Shown piece by piece: positions 34,960 to 43,289 of a DNA stretch of 64,000 bases. Below the pieces are notes generated by a model that ran no database searches, had not been told where the DNA came from, and worked only from the letters and a program-made list of their open reading frames with translations. Position 1 is the stretch's first letter. Every line of letters starts with the position of its first letter. The DNA lies in contig DHVS01000016.1 in the NCBI GenBank assembly GCA_002412795.1, positions 166,034 to 230,033 of the forward strand, in the 5' to 3' direction. A program made the position numbers and the translations under genes. Source of the stretch: a bacterium UBP2_UBA5202. Its GTDB lineage: Bacteria; Edwardsbacteria; AC1; EtOH8.

Positions 34960-35210
34960 ACCGAGCGCTGACCAAGGCTGTCCTGTTCGTCATCCGGGCC
35001 TATCAGCTGACCCTGGGCGCCGTGCTTCCCAAATCGTGCCGCTTTCACCCATCCTGCTCACAGTATGCCCTGGAGGCGGTGACCATCCATGGGCCGGGCC
35101 GGGGAACGTTTTTGGCGGCAAAAAGGATACTGCGCTGCCACCCCTTCAATCCCGGCGGATACGACCCGGTACCCGATTCCAAACTGCCCCAAGATAAAAA
35201 AAGACCCTAA
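34953..35210 (+). CDS. yidD: Membrane protein insertion efficiency factor YidD
   Basis: The 85-residue protein carries the family core AYQLTLGAVLPKSCRFHPSC, SQYALEAV, and the later RILRCHPFNPGGYDPVP, with the conserved Cys residues. It has an amphipathic N-terminus (ALTKAVLFVI) and assists insertion of membrane proteins via YidC. Its ATG overlaps the rnpA 3' end by 7 nt, suggesting coupled translation. The next gene, yidC, starts 158 nt later. Confidence 0.96.
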   Translation: MLNRALTKAVLFVIRAYQLTLGAVLPKSCRFHPSCSQYALEAVTIHGPGRGTFLAAKRILRCHPFNPGGYDPVPDSKLPQDKKRP

Positions 35211-35368
35211 CAAAACTTACCACGCCTGCGTGCCAAAACTACTACGGCGTGCAGGCACGAAATTACGGAAGACCTGAATCATTTTCGGAATTGTTTTTGT
35301 TTATTCAGTGCTTTCCTTTCAGGATTCAGTGTTTCCGTGTAAATGTTTTAAGGATTGTAGAAAGTTTT

Positions 35369-36997
35369 ATGGATTCCAATAAAAGGTTATTGCTGGCCAT
35401 CATCCTGATCCTGGCGGTGTTCCTGGGCTTCCAGTTCCTGATGCCCAAACCGGCCCCCCAGCCTGCTGTCCAGCAGACTGCACCGGCCGCCCCGGAACCG
35501 GCAGCCGTTCAGGCCGTTTTGGCCCAGCCCTCGGCCGCGCCGGCCAAAAGCCCCAAGCTAAAGACCCCCGGACTGCCCGTCACCCAAAAGATCCTTAAGG
35601 GAAAAGGCTTTGAAGCCGTGCTGACCAGCCAGGGGGCCGCCCTGTCCGGTTACCGGCTTTTGGATTATATGGGACCCGACGGCCAGCCGGTGCAGATGAT
35701 CCCCGACAGCGGACTGGCCCTGACCATGAACCTTTCCGTGGCCGGCCAGCCGGTTGACCTTTCGGAAGTGGTGTTCGAGACGGGCCAGGAATTTGACGAT
35801 CGCATCACCTATCAGGCCAGGCTGGCCGACGGAGTGGTGATTCAAAAGGCCTACGGGTTGCTGGAGAACGCTCCGGGATTGAGTTTACAGATCAAGATCA
35901 CGGCGCCTGAAAATGTTTTCTTAAGCTCCAAGTATAATCTGGCCTGGAACTGCGGGCTGAAAGCCACCGAAAAGAACAAGGAACTGGACCACCGTGAATT
36001 TGCCGCCCTGGCCATGCTGGGCAAGGAGGTAGTGCTGGACAACCTCAGCAAGCTGGTTAAGAACAAGGAACTTCCGGCCATCGAAGGGGACATCGCCTAC
36101 TGCGGGGTGCGCACCAAGTATTTCGTGGCCGCCCTGGTCCCCAAAAGCCGAAAGGGCGCCTCGGTCCAGCAGGGTTTAAAGGACCAGGACCGACTGACCA
36201 CCTCGCTGGGCCTGCCACTGACCGCCAATACCCAGGACGAATTCGCGGTCTACCTGGGCCCCATCGACCACGGCATGCTGGCCAAGGTGGACCCGGCTCT
36301 GGACAAGATCGCCGACACCGGCTGGAAGTGGATCCAGCCAATCTCCCGCGGCATCCTGTGGTTCCTGCTGGCCCTGCACAATTTCATACCCAACTACGGG
36401 GTGGTGATCATCATCTTCTCGGTGCTGATGAAACTGGTCTTCTTTCCCCTGACCTATACGGGCATGAAATCCATGAAGAAGATGCAGCACCTTCAGCCCC
36501 ATTTAAAAAAGGTTCAGACCCAGCACAAGAACGACCCCGGCAAACTGAACCAGGAGACCATGGCCCTTTACAAGAAGCACGGGGTCAACCCCTTCTCCGG
36601 ATGCCTTCCCCTGTTGCTGCAGATGCCGGTGTTCTTTGCCCTGTACAGCGTGCTGATCAACACCATCGAACTGCGCCAGGCCCCCTTCATGCTGTGGATC
36701 ACCGACCTGAGCCTGCCCGACAGCATCGTCAACTTCGGCGGCCAGTTGCCATTCGTGGGCTGGGAATCGTTGAGCCTGCTGCCGATTTTGATGGGCGTGG
36801 CCATGTTCTTCCAGCAGAAGATGACCACGGTGGACCCCAAGATGAAGATGATGGTCTACATGATGCCTTTGTTCATGGTGTTCATCTTCATGAGTCTGCC
36901 GGCCGGCCTGAACCTTTACTGGCTGATCAACAACATCCTGTCCATCGGCGAGCAGTACCTGATCCATATCAGGACCCAGCCCCCGGCCGAAGCCTGA
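35369..36997 (+). CDS. yidC: Membrane protein insertase YidC
   Basis: The 542-residue protein starts MDSNKRLLLAIILILAVFLG (first membrane segment), then a Pro/Ala-rich linker. A large periplasmic domain covers about residues 60-320. The conserved Oxa1-like membrane core lies at about residues 330-535 (LHNFIPNYGVVIIIFSVLMK, KKHGVNPFSGCLPLLLQMPV, NLYWLINNILSIGEQYLI). The large periplasmic domain is typical of Gram-negative YidC. The start was set at 35369; upstream in-frame sequence contains a repeat and lacks protein features. AAGGA stands rather far upstream, so translation initiation may be weak. Confidence 0.96.
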   Translation: MDSNKRLLLAIILILAVFLGFQFLMPKPAPQPAVQQTAPAAPEPAAVQAVLAQPSAAPAKSPKLKTPGLPVTQKILKGKGFEAVLTSQGAALSGYRLLDYMGPDGQPVQMIPDSGLALTMNLSVAGQPVDLSEVVFETGQEFDDRITYQARLADGVVIQKAYGLLENAPGLSLQIKITAPENVFLSSKYNLAWNCGLKATEKNKELDHREFAALAMLGKEVVLDNLSKLVKNKELPAIEGDIAYCGVRTKYFVAALVPKSRKGASVQQGLKDQDRLTTSLGLPLTANTQDEFAVYLGPIDHGMLAKVDPALDKIADTGWKWIQPISRGILWFLLALHNFIPNYGVVIIIFSVLMKLVFFPLTYTGMKSMKKMQHLQPHLKKVQTQHKNDPGKLNQETMALYKKHGVNPFSGCLPLLLQMPVFFALYSVLINTIELRQAPFMLWITDLSLPDSIVNFGGQLPFVGWESLSLLPILMGVAMFFQQKMTTVDPKMKMMVYMMPLFMVFIFMSLPAGLNLYWLINNILSIGEQYLIHIRTQPPAEA

Positions 36998-37024
36998 AAC
37001 TGACCAGCCCACGGAAAAGCACTA

Positions 37025-37150
37025 AATATATTCGAAAAATAGTTTCGTGTTGTTTCGTGTCTTTTGCGGGAAAATGGTTCCCGGAAACCTGCCCACTAAA
37101 ATCGCTAAATTAATAAAAATACATTTAGTGTCATTTCGTGCTTTTTGGTG
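37025..37150. repeat. Dispersed palindrome family 2, two half copies
   Basis: The gap between yidC and jag contains two related sequences, TTTCGTGTTGTTTCGTGTCTTTTGCGGG (37041-37068 region) and TTTAGTGTCATTTCGTGCTTTTTGGTGGG (37124-37152 region), with intervening complementary CCCACTAAAATCGCTAAAT. They match the GCCACxAAxxGCACxAA family found also near 42702, 60332 and 62943. Confidence 0.5.
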
Positions 37151-37203
37151 GGAAGGCCTGCGGTAAAATTTTAAGCGACAACCAAACATCGGATGAGATC
37201 AAA

Positions 37204-38250
37204 ATGAGCCTAATCATCGAAAAAGAGGGAAAGACAGTAGAGCAGGCCCTGGAGAAAGGTTTGCTGGAACTGGGCGTGCGCCGCGAAGACACCGAAGTGG
37301 AGATCGTCTCCTTGGGGTCCTCCGGGTTCCTGGGGATCTTCGGCGCCAAGCCGGCCAAGATCCGCATCAAACTGATGCCCCGGCCCAAGGTCAAGAGCAT
37401 GGTGGAGACCATGCTGGAAAAGATGGGCATGCCCGGCGAAGTGAAAAGTTTCCGGGAAGAAGGCAATCTGCTGATCGCCAGCATCGACTGCCCCGCCGGC
37501 GACAAATACCTGAAGGCCAACCGGGGGGCGGCCATCGAAGCCATGGACTACCTGATCAACAAGATCTTCCGGGAATCGGAATACGACATCCGGCTGGATA
37601 TCGGCGGATTCCTGGAATCGCAGAACGACGACCTTAAGACCCGGGCCCTGGAACTGGCCGAAAAAGTGAAGACCAGCGGCAAGGAATTCGAGATGGAGCC
37701 GATGCCGCCCCACAAGCGCAAACTGGTGCACCAGGCCCTGGAAAAGCATGCCGACGTCAAGACCCTGGCGGTGGGCAACGGAGACCGTCGCCGGGTGATC
37801 ATCTCCCTTAAGGGCGCCACCGGAGTTCCGGCGGCCACCAGGCGGCCGGACCGCAACGACCGGCGACCGGCAGAACAGCAGCGCGGGCCGCGCCGCGACG
37901 GACCAAGGCCCGGCGGCAAACCTGCGGCCCAGGCTCCGGCCAGGCCGGCCCCCCGGCCCGCTCCCAGACCGGCCGCCCCGATGGCCCCCAAGCCGGCACC
38001 CAGGCCAGCCCCGGCAGCTCCCAAGCCGATGGCTCCCAGGCCGGCCGCCCCCAGACCGTCTGCTCCGGCAGTCCCCAAACCTGCAGCCATGCCGGAAAGA
38101 ACCTTCCAGGACCGCAGCCGGCGCCCGGCCCCCAAGGCAGCCCCGCCCCGGCCAGCTTCCCCGGAACTCCGGTCGGACAATGCCAGACCCCAGGCCCCGG
38201 TTGACATGTCATCCTTCGCCCCCCGGTCCAAGAAAAGAAATACCAGGTAA
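37204..38250 (+). CDS. jag: Jag/KhpB RNA-binding protein with long Pro/Ala-rich tail
   Basis: The 348-residue protein has a Jag N-terminal domain (residues 1-60, MSLIIEKEGKTVEQALEKGL, SSGFLGIFG), a KH domain (about 60-130) and an R3H domain (about 150-205; RKLVHQALEKHADVKTLAVG). A ~140-residue tail rich in Pro, Ala and Arg follows, which is unusual for this family and may be disordered. KhpB binds RNA and affects cell division in other bacteria. The ATG at 37204 matches the family start; an upstream in-frame ATG would add 22 non-conserved residues. It sits between yidC and mnmE, as usual. Confidence 0.93.
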   Translation: MSLIIEKEGKTVEQALEKGLLELGVRREDTEVEIVSLGSSGFLGIFGAKPAKIRIKLMPRPKVKSMVETMLEKMGMPGEVKSFREEGNLLIASIDCPAGDKYLKANRGAAIEAMDYLINKIFRESEYDIRLDIGGFLESQNDDLKTRALELAEKVKTSGKEFEMEPMPPHKRKLVHQALEKHADVKTLAVGNGDRRRVIISLKGATGVPAATRRPDRNDRRPAEQQRGPRRDGPRPGGKPAAQAPARPAPRPAPRPAAPMAPKPAPRPAPAAPKPMAPRPAAPRPSAPAVPKPAAMPERTFQDRSRRPAPKAAPPRPASPELRSDNARPQAPVDMSSFAPRSKKRNTR

Positions 38251-38269
38251 TGTCAGAATCTTTTAAAAT

Positions 38270-38305
38270 AAAAAGGCTCTCTAAAACTGGGGGAGCCTTT
38301 TTTAT
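38270..38305 (+). terminator. Rho-independent terminator after jag
   Basis: AAAAAGGCTC (38270-38279) pairs with GAGCCTTTTT (38293-38302) around a loop of 13 nt, followed by a T-rich run. It ends the rpmH-to-jag transcript 20 nt after the jag stop codon. mnmE must then have its own promoter. Confidence 0.85.
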
Positions 38306-38378
38306 TTGCCTTGATTTTGAAAAAACTTTGTAGTATGCTTAAGGAAGGAATGCCACTAGTGGAAACCGAAACCCTTTA

Positions 38379-38457
38379 TGAGGAAGCCAGGAACGCAGGA
38401 ATTATTCAAGCATTTTATCAGTTTAGTGTTCTTGGATTCATGGCTTCATAATAAAAA
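38379..38457. repeat. Dispersed imperfect palindrome, family 1, copy B
   Basis: GAAGCCAGGAACGCAGGAA (38382-38400) pairs imperfectly (about 15 of 19) with TTCTTGGATTCATGGCTTC (38429-38447), followed by ATAATAAAAAATC. The same layout is found at 15625 and 47341. It lies just upstream of mnmE. Confidence 0.6.
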
Positions 38458-38489
38458 ATCTGTGAGTGAGATCCCGTCAAATAGAAAAC

Positions 38490-39842
38490 ATGATTCCCTC
38501 CGACACCATAGCCGCCATCTCCACCGCCAGCGGACCGGCCGCCTTGAGCATGATCAGGATCTCCGGTCCCAGGTCGCTGGAGATCGCCGATACCATCTTT
38601 AAAGGCAGACTGCTCCCCAGCCAAATGCCCTCCCACACCCTGCATCTGGGAAAGATTTCCGGAGGCAAAAACCAGTCCGCCGACCAGACCATGCTGGCCG
38701 TAATGAAGGCCCCCCATTCCTTCACCGGCCAGGACATGGCCGAGATCACCTGCCACGGCGGCGAGGCCGCCCCCCAGGCGGTTTTGCAGGCCTGTCTGGA
38801 GGCCGGGGCCCGTCAGGCCCAGCCGGGAGAGTTCACCCTGCGGGCCTATTTGAACGGACGGCTGGACCTGGCCCAGGCCGAGGCGGTCTGCGACATCATC
38901 AACGCCAGGACCCAGACTGCGGCCCAGGCCGCGCTGGAACGGTTGGAGGGCGGGCTTTCCCGCAAAGTAAGCGAGGTCCGGGAAAAACTGATCGCTCTGC
39001 TGACCCTGCTGGAAGCCTGGGTGGATTTTCCCGAAGAGGACATTCCTGCCGCTGAATTTAAACAGCTGAAAGACGCCCTGGACCAGGCCTCGGAAAAGAC
39101 CAAACGTCTGCTGGACGACAGCCGGGCCTCGCTGATCCTGAAGGACGGAGCCCGGGTGGTGATCGCCGGCCGGCCCAACGCCGGAAAATCCAGCCTGTTC
39201 AATATGCTGCTGAAGGAGGAGCGGGCCATAGTGACCCCCTCGCCCGGCACCACCCGCGATGTGCTGGAAGGCTGGATAGAGATCGGCGGCATTCCCCTGA
39301 GACTGTTCGACACCGCCGGCCTGCGGGAGACCAGCGACGCCATAGAACTGATCGGGGTGGAACGGGCCAGGGGCAAGATGGAACAGGCCGACCTGGTGCT
39401 GCTGGTGCTGGACGCCGGGAGCGCCTTGACCTCCGAGGACAAAAGACTGCTGGAACTGACCTCAGCGTTCAACCGGATCGTGCTGGCCAACAAATGCGAC
39501 CTGCCGGTAAAGCTTGAGGTAGAAAGTGACTGGCTGAGGATATCCTCCATCACCGAGGACGGCCTTAAGGAACTTGAGAAAACCATTGTAAACACCCTGA
39601 CCGGCGGGCACAACTGGGAAGCCGGGGCGGCCGGGGCTTCCAACAACCGGCAGATGGAGGCTTTGAAGCAAGCCGCCCGGTTCCTGAACAATGCCAGTGA
39701 AGGTTTGGAGAAAAAATCCTCCTGGGAGTTCCTGGCCCAGGACATCAAGGAAGCCGTCAACAGCCTGGGGCAGATAACCGGGCAGACCATCGGCGACGAG
39801 GTACTAAATAGGATCTTCGAACAATTTTGCATTGGGAAGTAA
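38490..39842 (+). CDS. mnmE: tRNA modification GTPase MnmE
   Basis: The 450-residue protein opens IPSDTIAAISTASGPAALSM (folate-binding domain), has a central GTPase domain with GRPNAGKSS (G1), FDTAGLRE (G3) and NKCD (G4), and ends in RIFEQFCIGK, the conserved C-terminal Cys motif. With MnmG it makes the 5-carboxymethylaminomethyl group on wobble uridines. MnmG is not adjacent. The ATG at 38490 fits the family; an upstream GTG would add eight residues. It ends the conserved cluster; downstream genes look like an accessory stretch. Confidence 0.97.
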   Translation: MIPSDTIAAISTASGPAALSMIRISGPRSLEIADTIFKGRLLPSQMPSHTLHLGKISGGKNQSADQTMLAVMKAPHSFTGQDMAEITCHGGEAAPQAVLQACLEAGARQAQPGEFTLRAYLNGRLDLAQAEAVCDIINARTQTAAQAALERLEGGLSRKVSEVREKLIALLTLLEAWVDFPEEDIPAAEFKQLKDALDQASEKTKRLLDDSRASLILKDGARVVIAGRPNAGKSSLFNMLLKEERAIVTPSPGTTRDVLEGWIEIGGIPLRLFDTAGLRETSDAIELIGVERARGKMEQADLVLLVLDAGSALTSEDKRLLELTSAFNRIVLANKCDLPVKLEVESDWLRISSITEDGLKELEKTIVNTLTGGHNWEAGAAGASNNRQMEALKQAARFLNNASEGLEKKSSWEFLAQDIKEAVNSLGQITGQTIGDEVLNRIFEQFCIGK

Positions 39843-39865
39843 TAAACTATAAAACGAAGTAAGCC

Positions 39866-40480
39866 ATGAAAAAGAAAACTCAAATATTGTTTATCCATGG
39901 CGGAACAACTTTTAAATCAAAAAATGATTATTTAAAGTTTTTGAAGACCAGACCTGTTTCTATTGGAAAAAGAGTCCGCTGGAGTGGAGATTATTTGGAT
40001 AAAAAACTTGGCAACCGTTTTGAAATCATCAGACCCGATATGCCATTAAAAGAAAATGCAAAGTACGATGAGTGGAAGATATGCTTTGAAAGGTACCTCC
40101 CTTCTTTGGAAAATAATTTAATTCTGATCGGTTCTTCCTTGGGGGGGATATTTCTCGCTAAGTATCTGTCTGAGAACAAATTCCCCAAAAAGATATTATC
40201 TACTTATTTGATCTGCCCGCCATTTGACAATACTTTGCCCGGGGAAGATTTGGTCGGCGGGTTTAAACTTAAATTGAACCTGTCCTTAATTGGGAAAAAC
40301 TCGAAAAATCTATATCTATTGTTTTCGAAAGATGATCCTGTCGTCACAATATCTCACGCTCATAAATACGCAAAGCGTTTAAGTAATGCCACAATTATTA
40401 TTTACGAAGGGAAAAACGGCCACTTCAAAGTACCCGAATTCCCGGAGATCGTTAAAATGATAAAAGATACTGCAAAGTAA
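39866..40480 (+). CDS. Alpha/beta hydrolase, AT-rich
   Basis: The 204-residue protein begins KKKTQILFIHGGTTFKSKND (oxyanion region HGG), has the nucleophile elbow IGSSLGGIFLAKYL (Ser about 94) and a late catalytic His in GHFKVPE. The Asp is probably in SKDDPVV. It resembles RBBP9/YdeN-type hydrolases. The substrate is unknown. The gene is markedly AT-rich compared with mnmE before it and the methyltransferase after it, which suggests a different origin. It starts 23 nt after mnmE. Confidence 0.8.
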   Translation: MKKKTQILFIHGGTTFKSKNDYLKFLKTRPVSIGKRVRWSGDYLDKKLGNRFEIIRPDMPLKENAKYDEWKICFERYLPSLENNLILIGSSLGGIFLAKYLSENKFPKKILSTYLICPPFDNTLPGEDLVGGFKLKLNLSLIGKNSKNLYLLFSKDDPVVTISHAHKYAKRLSNATIIIYEGKNGHFKVPEFPEIVKMIKDTAK

Positions 40481-40510
40481 ATGCATCAGATCGCCTAAAA
40501 TATCTGTCCA

Positions 40511-41329
40511 ATGAACCACAAGTATCTTGATACCAACAAAGCCCTGTGGGAGGAGCTGACCGAGATCAACATCGGCTCGGCCATGTACGACCTGGAAGGC
40601 TTCAAGCAAGGCGCCGAGACCCTTGATCCGATAGAGCTTGCGGAACTGGGAGACATCAAGGGCAAGTCCATCCTCCATCTGCAATGCCAGTTCGGGCAGG
40701 ACGCCATTTCGCTGGCCCGCAAGGGGGCACAGGTGACAGGCGTGGATTTCTCGGAAAAGGCCATCGCCCTGGCCAAGGGTTTGAGCTCCGAGCAGAAGGT
40801 CCCGGCCGAGTTCATCTGCTGCAACATATACGACCTGCCGCAGCATTTGGATAAGAAGTTCGACACCGTCTTCACCTCGGGCGGAGTGCTGTGCTGGCTG
40901 CCGGACCTGACAAAGTGGGCGCAATTGATCAACCAATATCTCAAGCCAGGCGGATTCTTCTACATCCGCGAGTTCCACCCGGTATCAACTGTTTTCAGCA
41001 ACGACTCCGAGGACACCGGGCTCAAGGCCCGCTATTCCTATTTTCACCAGGACCAGCCCCTGATGTGGGACGACGGCTACGCCTACGCCGACCACAGCAA
41101 GAAGACACATAATCCTTCGTTCGAATGGCAGCACCCGCTGGCCGACGTGGTCTCCTCCCTGCTGACGGTTGGATTGAAGATCGAGTTCCTGCACGAGTTC
41201 CCCTATTGCAGTTACGACTGTTTCCCGTTTTTGGAAAAGGGAGCGGACGGGCGCTGGCGCTTCCCCGGCGGGAATGATCTGATACCGCTGATGTTTTCGC
41301 TGAAAGCATTTAAGCCAGTCGAAAAATAA
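40511..41329 (+). CDS. Class I SAM-dependent methyltransferase
   Basis: The 272-residue protein has a SAM-binding core: SILHLQCQFGQDAISLARKG (motif I, about residues 54-73), VTGVDFSEKAIALAK (motif II) and FDTVFTSGGVLCWL (motif IV-like). It is a Methyltransf_25-type enzyme. The substrate is unknown. It is GC-rich and lies between two AT-rich hydrolase genes, with gaps of only 30 and 1 nt. The start ATG at 40511 has no clear Shine-Dalgarno. Confidence 0.85.
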   Translation: MNHKYLDTNKALWEELTEINIGSAMYDLEGFKQGAETLDPIELAELGDIKGKSILHLQCQFGQDAISLARKGAQVTGVDFSEKAIALAKGLSSEQKVPAEFICCNIYDLPQHLDKKFDTVFTSGGVLCWLPDLTKWAQLINQYLKPGGFFYIREFHPVSTVFSNDSEDTGLKARYSYFHQDQPLMWDDGYAYADHSKKTHNPSFEWQHPLADVVSSLLTVGLKIEFLHEFPYCSYDCFPFLEKGADGRWRFPGGNDLIPLMFSLKAFKPVEK

Positions 41330-41330
41330 A

Positions 41331-42155
41331 ATGCGAGTGATATTTTTCTCCATAACCCGAATCATACTCGCACTTATAGTGTGTGGCATTTTGGTTTCCG
41401 TGTTGCTATACTTTATTCAAGATAAAATGATTTTTTATCCGCAAAAGATTGACCAAAGTGACCTGGAGGCAATAAAAAAATACAAAAACGTTAAGGAAAT
41501 CAGTCTCGAAACCGGAGATGGAGTTGAGATCAAAGGATGGTTGATAGATAATCGGTCGACCAACAAGTCCAAAATACTGTTATATTTTGGCGGCAATGCC
41601 GAAGAAGTGTCATACATAATACCAGAAGCCTTGCTTTTCAAAGATTGCTCTGTGGTCCTGTTTAATTATCGTGGGTATGGGAAAAGCCAGGGATCACCCA
41701 ACGAGCAAAATCTCTATAGTGATGCAACAGTAATATATGACAGATTTGTAGCTCAGCACAATAGTGATTCGCCAAAGATCATCATCATGGGAAGAAGTAT
41801 TGGTACAGGCGTTGCGGTTTATCTTGCAAAAAACAGAAAAACAGATGGAGTGGTCCTTGTTTCCCCTTATCAAGACCTCAAAACACTGGCCCAGATACAA
41901 TTTCCGTTTTTACCGGCAAGGTTAATCGTCAAATACAAATTTAATTCCGCAGAAAGAGCCCCATTTATTAAGGCTCCATTGTTGGCAATAATTGGCAATG
42001 AAGATAAAACCATACCATCTAATCAATCCAAGCTTTTAATTGAAAAATGGGGCGGCAAAGTTATTTTGAAAGAGTTCATTGGTGCAGACCATAATAACCT
42101 CAGTAATTTTGGTGATTATTGGAAATCCATAAATGATTTTATAAATACGATTTAA
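41331..42155 (+). CDS. Membrane-anchored alpha/beta hydrolase, bem46-like
   Basis: The 274-residue protein has an N-terminal membrane anchor (ITRIILALIVCGILVSVLLY). The hydrolase core follows: FNYRGYGKSQGSP (oxyanion region), IIMGRSIGTGVAVYL (nucleophile Ser), IIGNEDKTIP (Asp) and GADHNNLSN (His). It belongs to the bem46/ABHD-like group. It is AT-rich, unlike the adjacent methyltransferase and acetyltransferase. Gaps to both neighbours are 1 nt, so it may sit in the same transcript. The substrate is unknown. Confidence 0.83.
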   Translation: MRVIFFSITRIILALIVCGILVSVLLYFIQDKMIFYPQKIDQSDLEAIKKYKNVKEISLETGDGVEIKGWLIDNRSTNKSKILLYFGGNAEEVSYIIPEALLFKDCSVVLFNYRGYGKSQGSPNEQNLYSDATVIYDRFVAQHNSDSPKIIIMGRSIGTGVAVYLAKNRKTDGVVLVSPYQDLKTLAQIQFPFLPARLIVKYKFNSAERAPFIKAPLLAIIGNEDKTIPSNQSKLLIEKWGGKVILKEFIGADHNNLSNFGDYWKSINDFINTI

Positions 42156-42156
42156 T

Positions 42157-42702
42157 ATGAACCCTGTTCCTATATTAACCACTGAACGCTTAGTGCTTCG
42201 CCCCTTCACCCTGGCCGACGCCCCCGGGGTCCATAAACTGGCCGGACACTTCGAGATCGCCGACACCACCATGAACATGCCCCACCCCTATCCCGACGGG
42301 GCGGCCGAGTCCTGGATCGGCACCCACCAGAAGACCTGGGAGCTGGGCTCGGGCCTGACCCTGGCCATAACCCTGAAGGACTCGGGCCAGCTGATCGGGG
42401 CCATCGGCCTGACCATCAATAAGGACCACCACCGGGCCGAGATGGGCTACTGGGTGGCCGTGCCTTATTGGGGCAGGGGCTTCTGCACCGAGGCCGCCCG
42501 GGCCCTGCTGGATTACGGGTTCACCGGGCCCAAGCTCAATAAGATCTACGCCACTCATCTTGCCCGCAACCCGGCCTCGGGAAAAGTGATGCAGAAGATA
42601 GGAATGAAGTATGAAGGCTGCCTGCGCCAGCACGTGAAGAAGTGGGACAAGTTCGAGGACCTGGCCTATTACGGAACGCTGAGAAACGAATACTATAATT
42701 AG
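42157..42702 (+). CDS. GNAT-family N-acetyltransferase, RimJ/RimL-like
   Basis: The 181-residue protein follows the RimJ/RimL layout: ILTTERLVLRPFTLADAPGV at the start, LIGAIGLTINKDHHRAEMGY, WVAVPYWGRGFCTEAARALL (acetyl-CoA-binding region) and NPASGKVMQKIGMKYEGCLR. It probably acetylates the N-terminus of a protein or a small molecule. It starts 1 nt after the hydrolase stop. The GC-rich composition differs from that gene. A family 2 palindrome follows directly after the stop codon. Confidence 0.88.
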   Translation: MNPVPILTTERLVLRPFTLADAPGVHKLAGHFEIADTTMNMPHPYPDGAAESWIGTHQKTWELGSGLTLAITLKDSGQLIGAIGLTINKDHHRAEMGYWVAVPYWGRGFCTEAARALLDYGFTGPKLNKIYATHLARNPASGKVMQKIGMKYEGCLRQHVKKWDKFEDLAYYGTLRNEYYN

Positions 42703-42760
42703 CCACAAAAGGCACAAAGGGCACAAATATTATTTTTGTGAAGTATGTGCTTTCTGTGGC
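42702..42760. repeat. Dispersed palindrome family 2 (GCCACAAA... copy)
   Basis: GCCACAAAAGGCAC at 42702-42715 and GTGCTTTCTGTGGC at 42747-42760 form an imperfect inverted repeat with an AT-rich centre. It begins at the stop codon of the acetyltransferase gene. Similar elements occur near 33947, 37025, 60332 and 62943. Confidence 0.6.
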
Positions 42761-42824
42761 AGAATGTAAAAAGTTAAACTGTGAGTACGGCAGATATCAG
42801 AAAAACCATGAAAGGTCTTTATCT

Positions 42825-43226
42825 ATGCCCAAAAACAAATTCGGCCTGACCCTTTTGGGCCGCAAGGTGCTCAAGCCCTCGGGAAAGTTGGAAGCCTTCC
42901 CCAACCAAAACCGCGGGCGGGATTACCGGGTGATACTGGAGACCGAAGAATTCACCTCCCTCTGCCCCATCACCGGGCAGCCGGACTTCGGCGCCATCAC
43001 AGTCAGCTACATCCCGGACCGGCTGGTGGTGGAATCCAAATCACTTAAACTTTACCTCTGGACCTACCGCAACAAGGGCGTATTCCACGAGGCGGTGGTC
43101 AACCAGATCCTGGACGACCTAGTGAAGGCTGTCCGGCCCCGTCAAATGCTGGTGACGGGCAATTTCAGAGTGCGGGGCGGCATCGCCATAACCGTGGCGG
43201 CCGAACACCCATACAAAAACAATTAA
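42825..43226 (+). CDS. queF: NADPH-dependent 7-cyano-7-deazaguanine reductase QueF
   Basis: The 133-residue protein matches type I QueF: TSLCPITGQPDFGAITVSY (active-site Cys about residue 47), VESKSLKLYLWTYRNKGVFH and VRGGIAITVAAEHP. It reduces preQ0 to preQ1 in queuosine synthesis. The ATG at 42825 follows AAAGG at 9 nt; an upstream in-frame ATG would add a non-conserved leader that overlaps the palindrome. It is the first of the queuosine genes here; queD, queC and queE follow after a helicase gene. Confidence 0.95.
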   Translation: MPKNKFGLTLLGRKVLKPSGKLEAFPNQNRGRDYRVILETEEFTSLCPITGQPDFGAITVSYIPDRLVVESKSLKLYLWTYRNKGVFHEAVVNQILDDLVKAVRPRQMLVTGNFRVRGGIAITVAAEHPYKNN

Positions 43227-43289
43227 CCATTAGCAATCAACCACGAACTGGTCATTGATCATTGTTCATGTTGATTGGAGAGAGAGATT

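Noticed and set aside
42703..42824. preQ1 riboswitch before queF
   Set aside because: The leader is taken up by a dispersed palindrome, and no preQ1 aptamer core was recognised.
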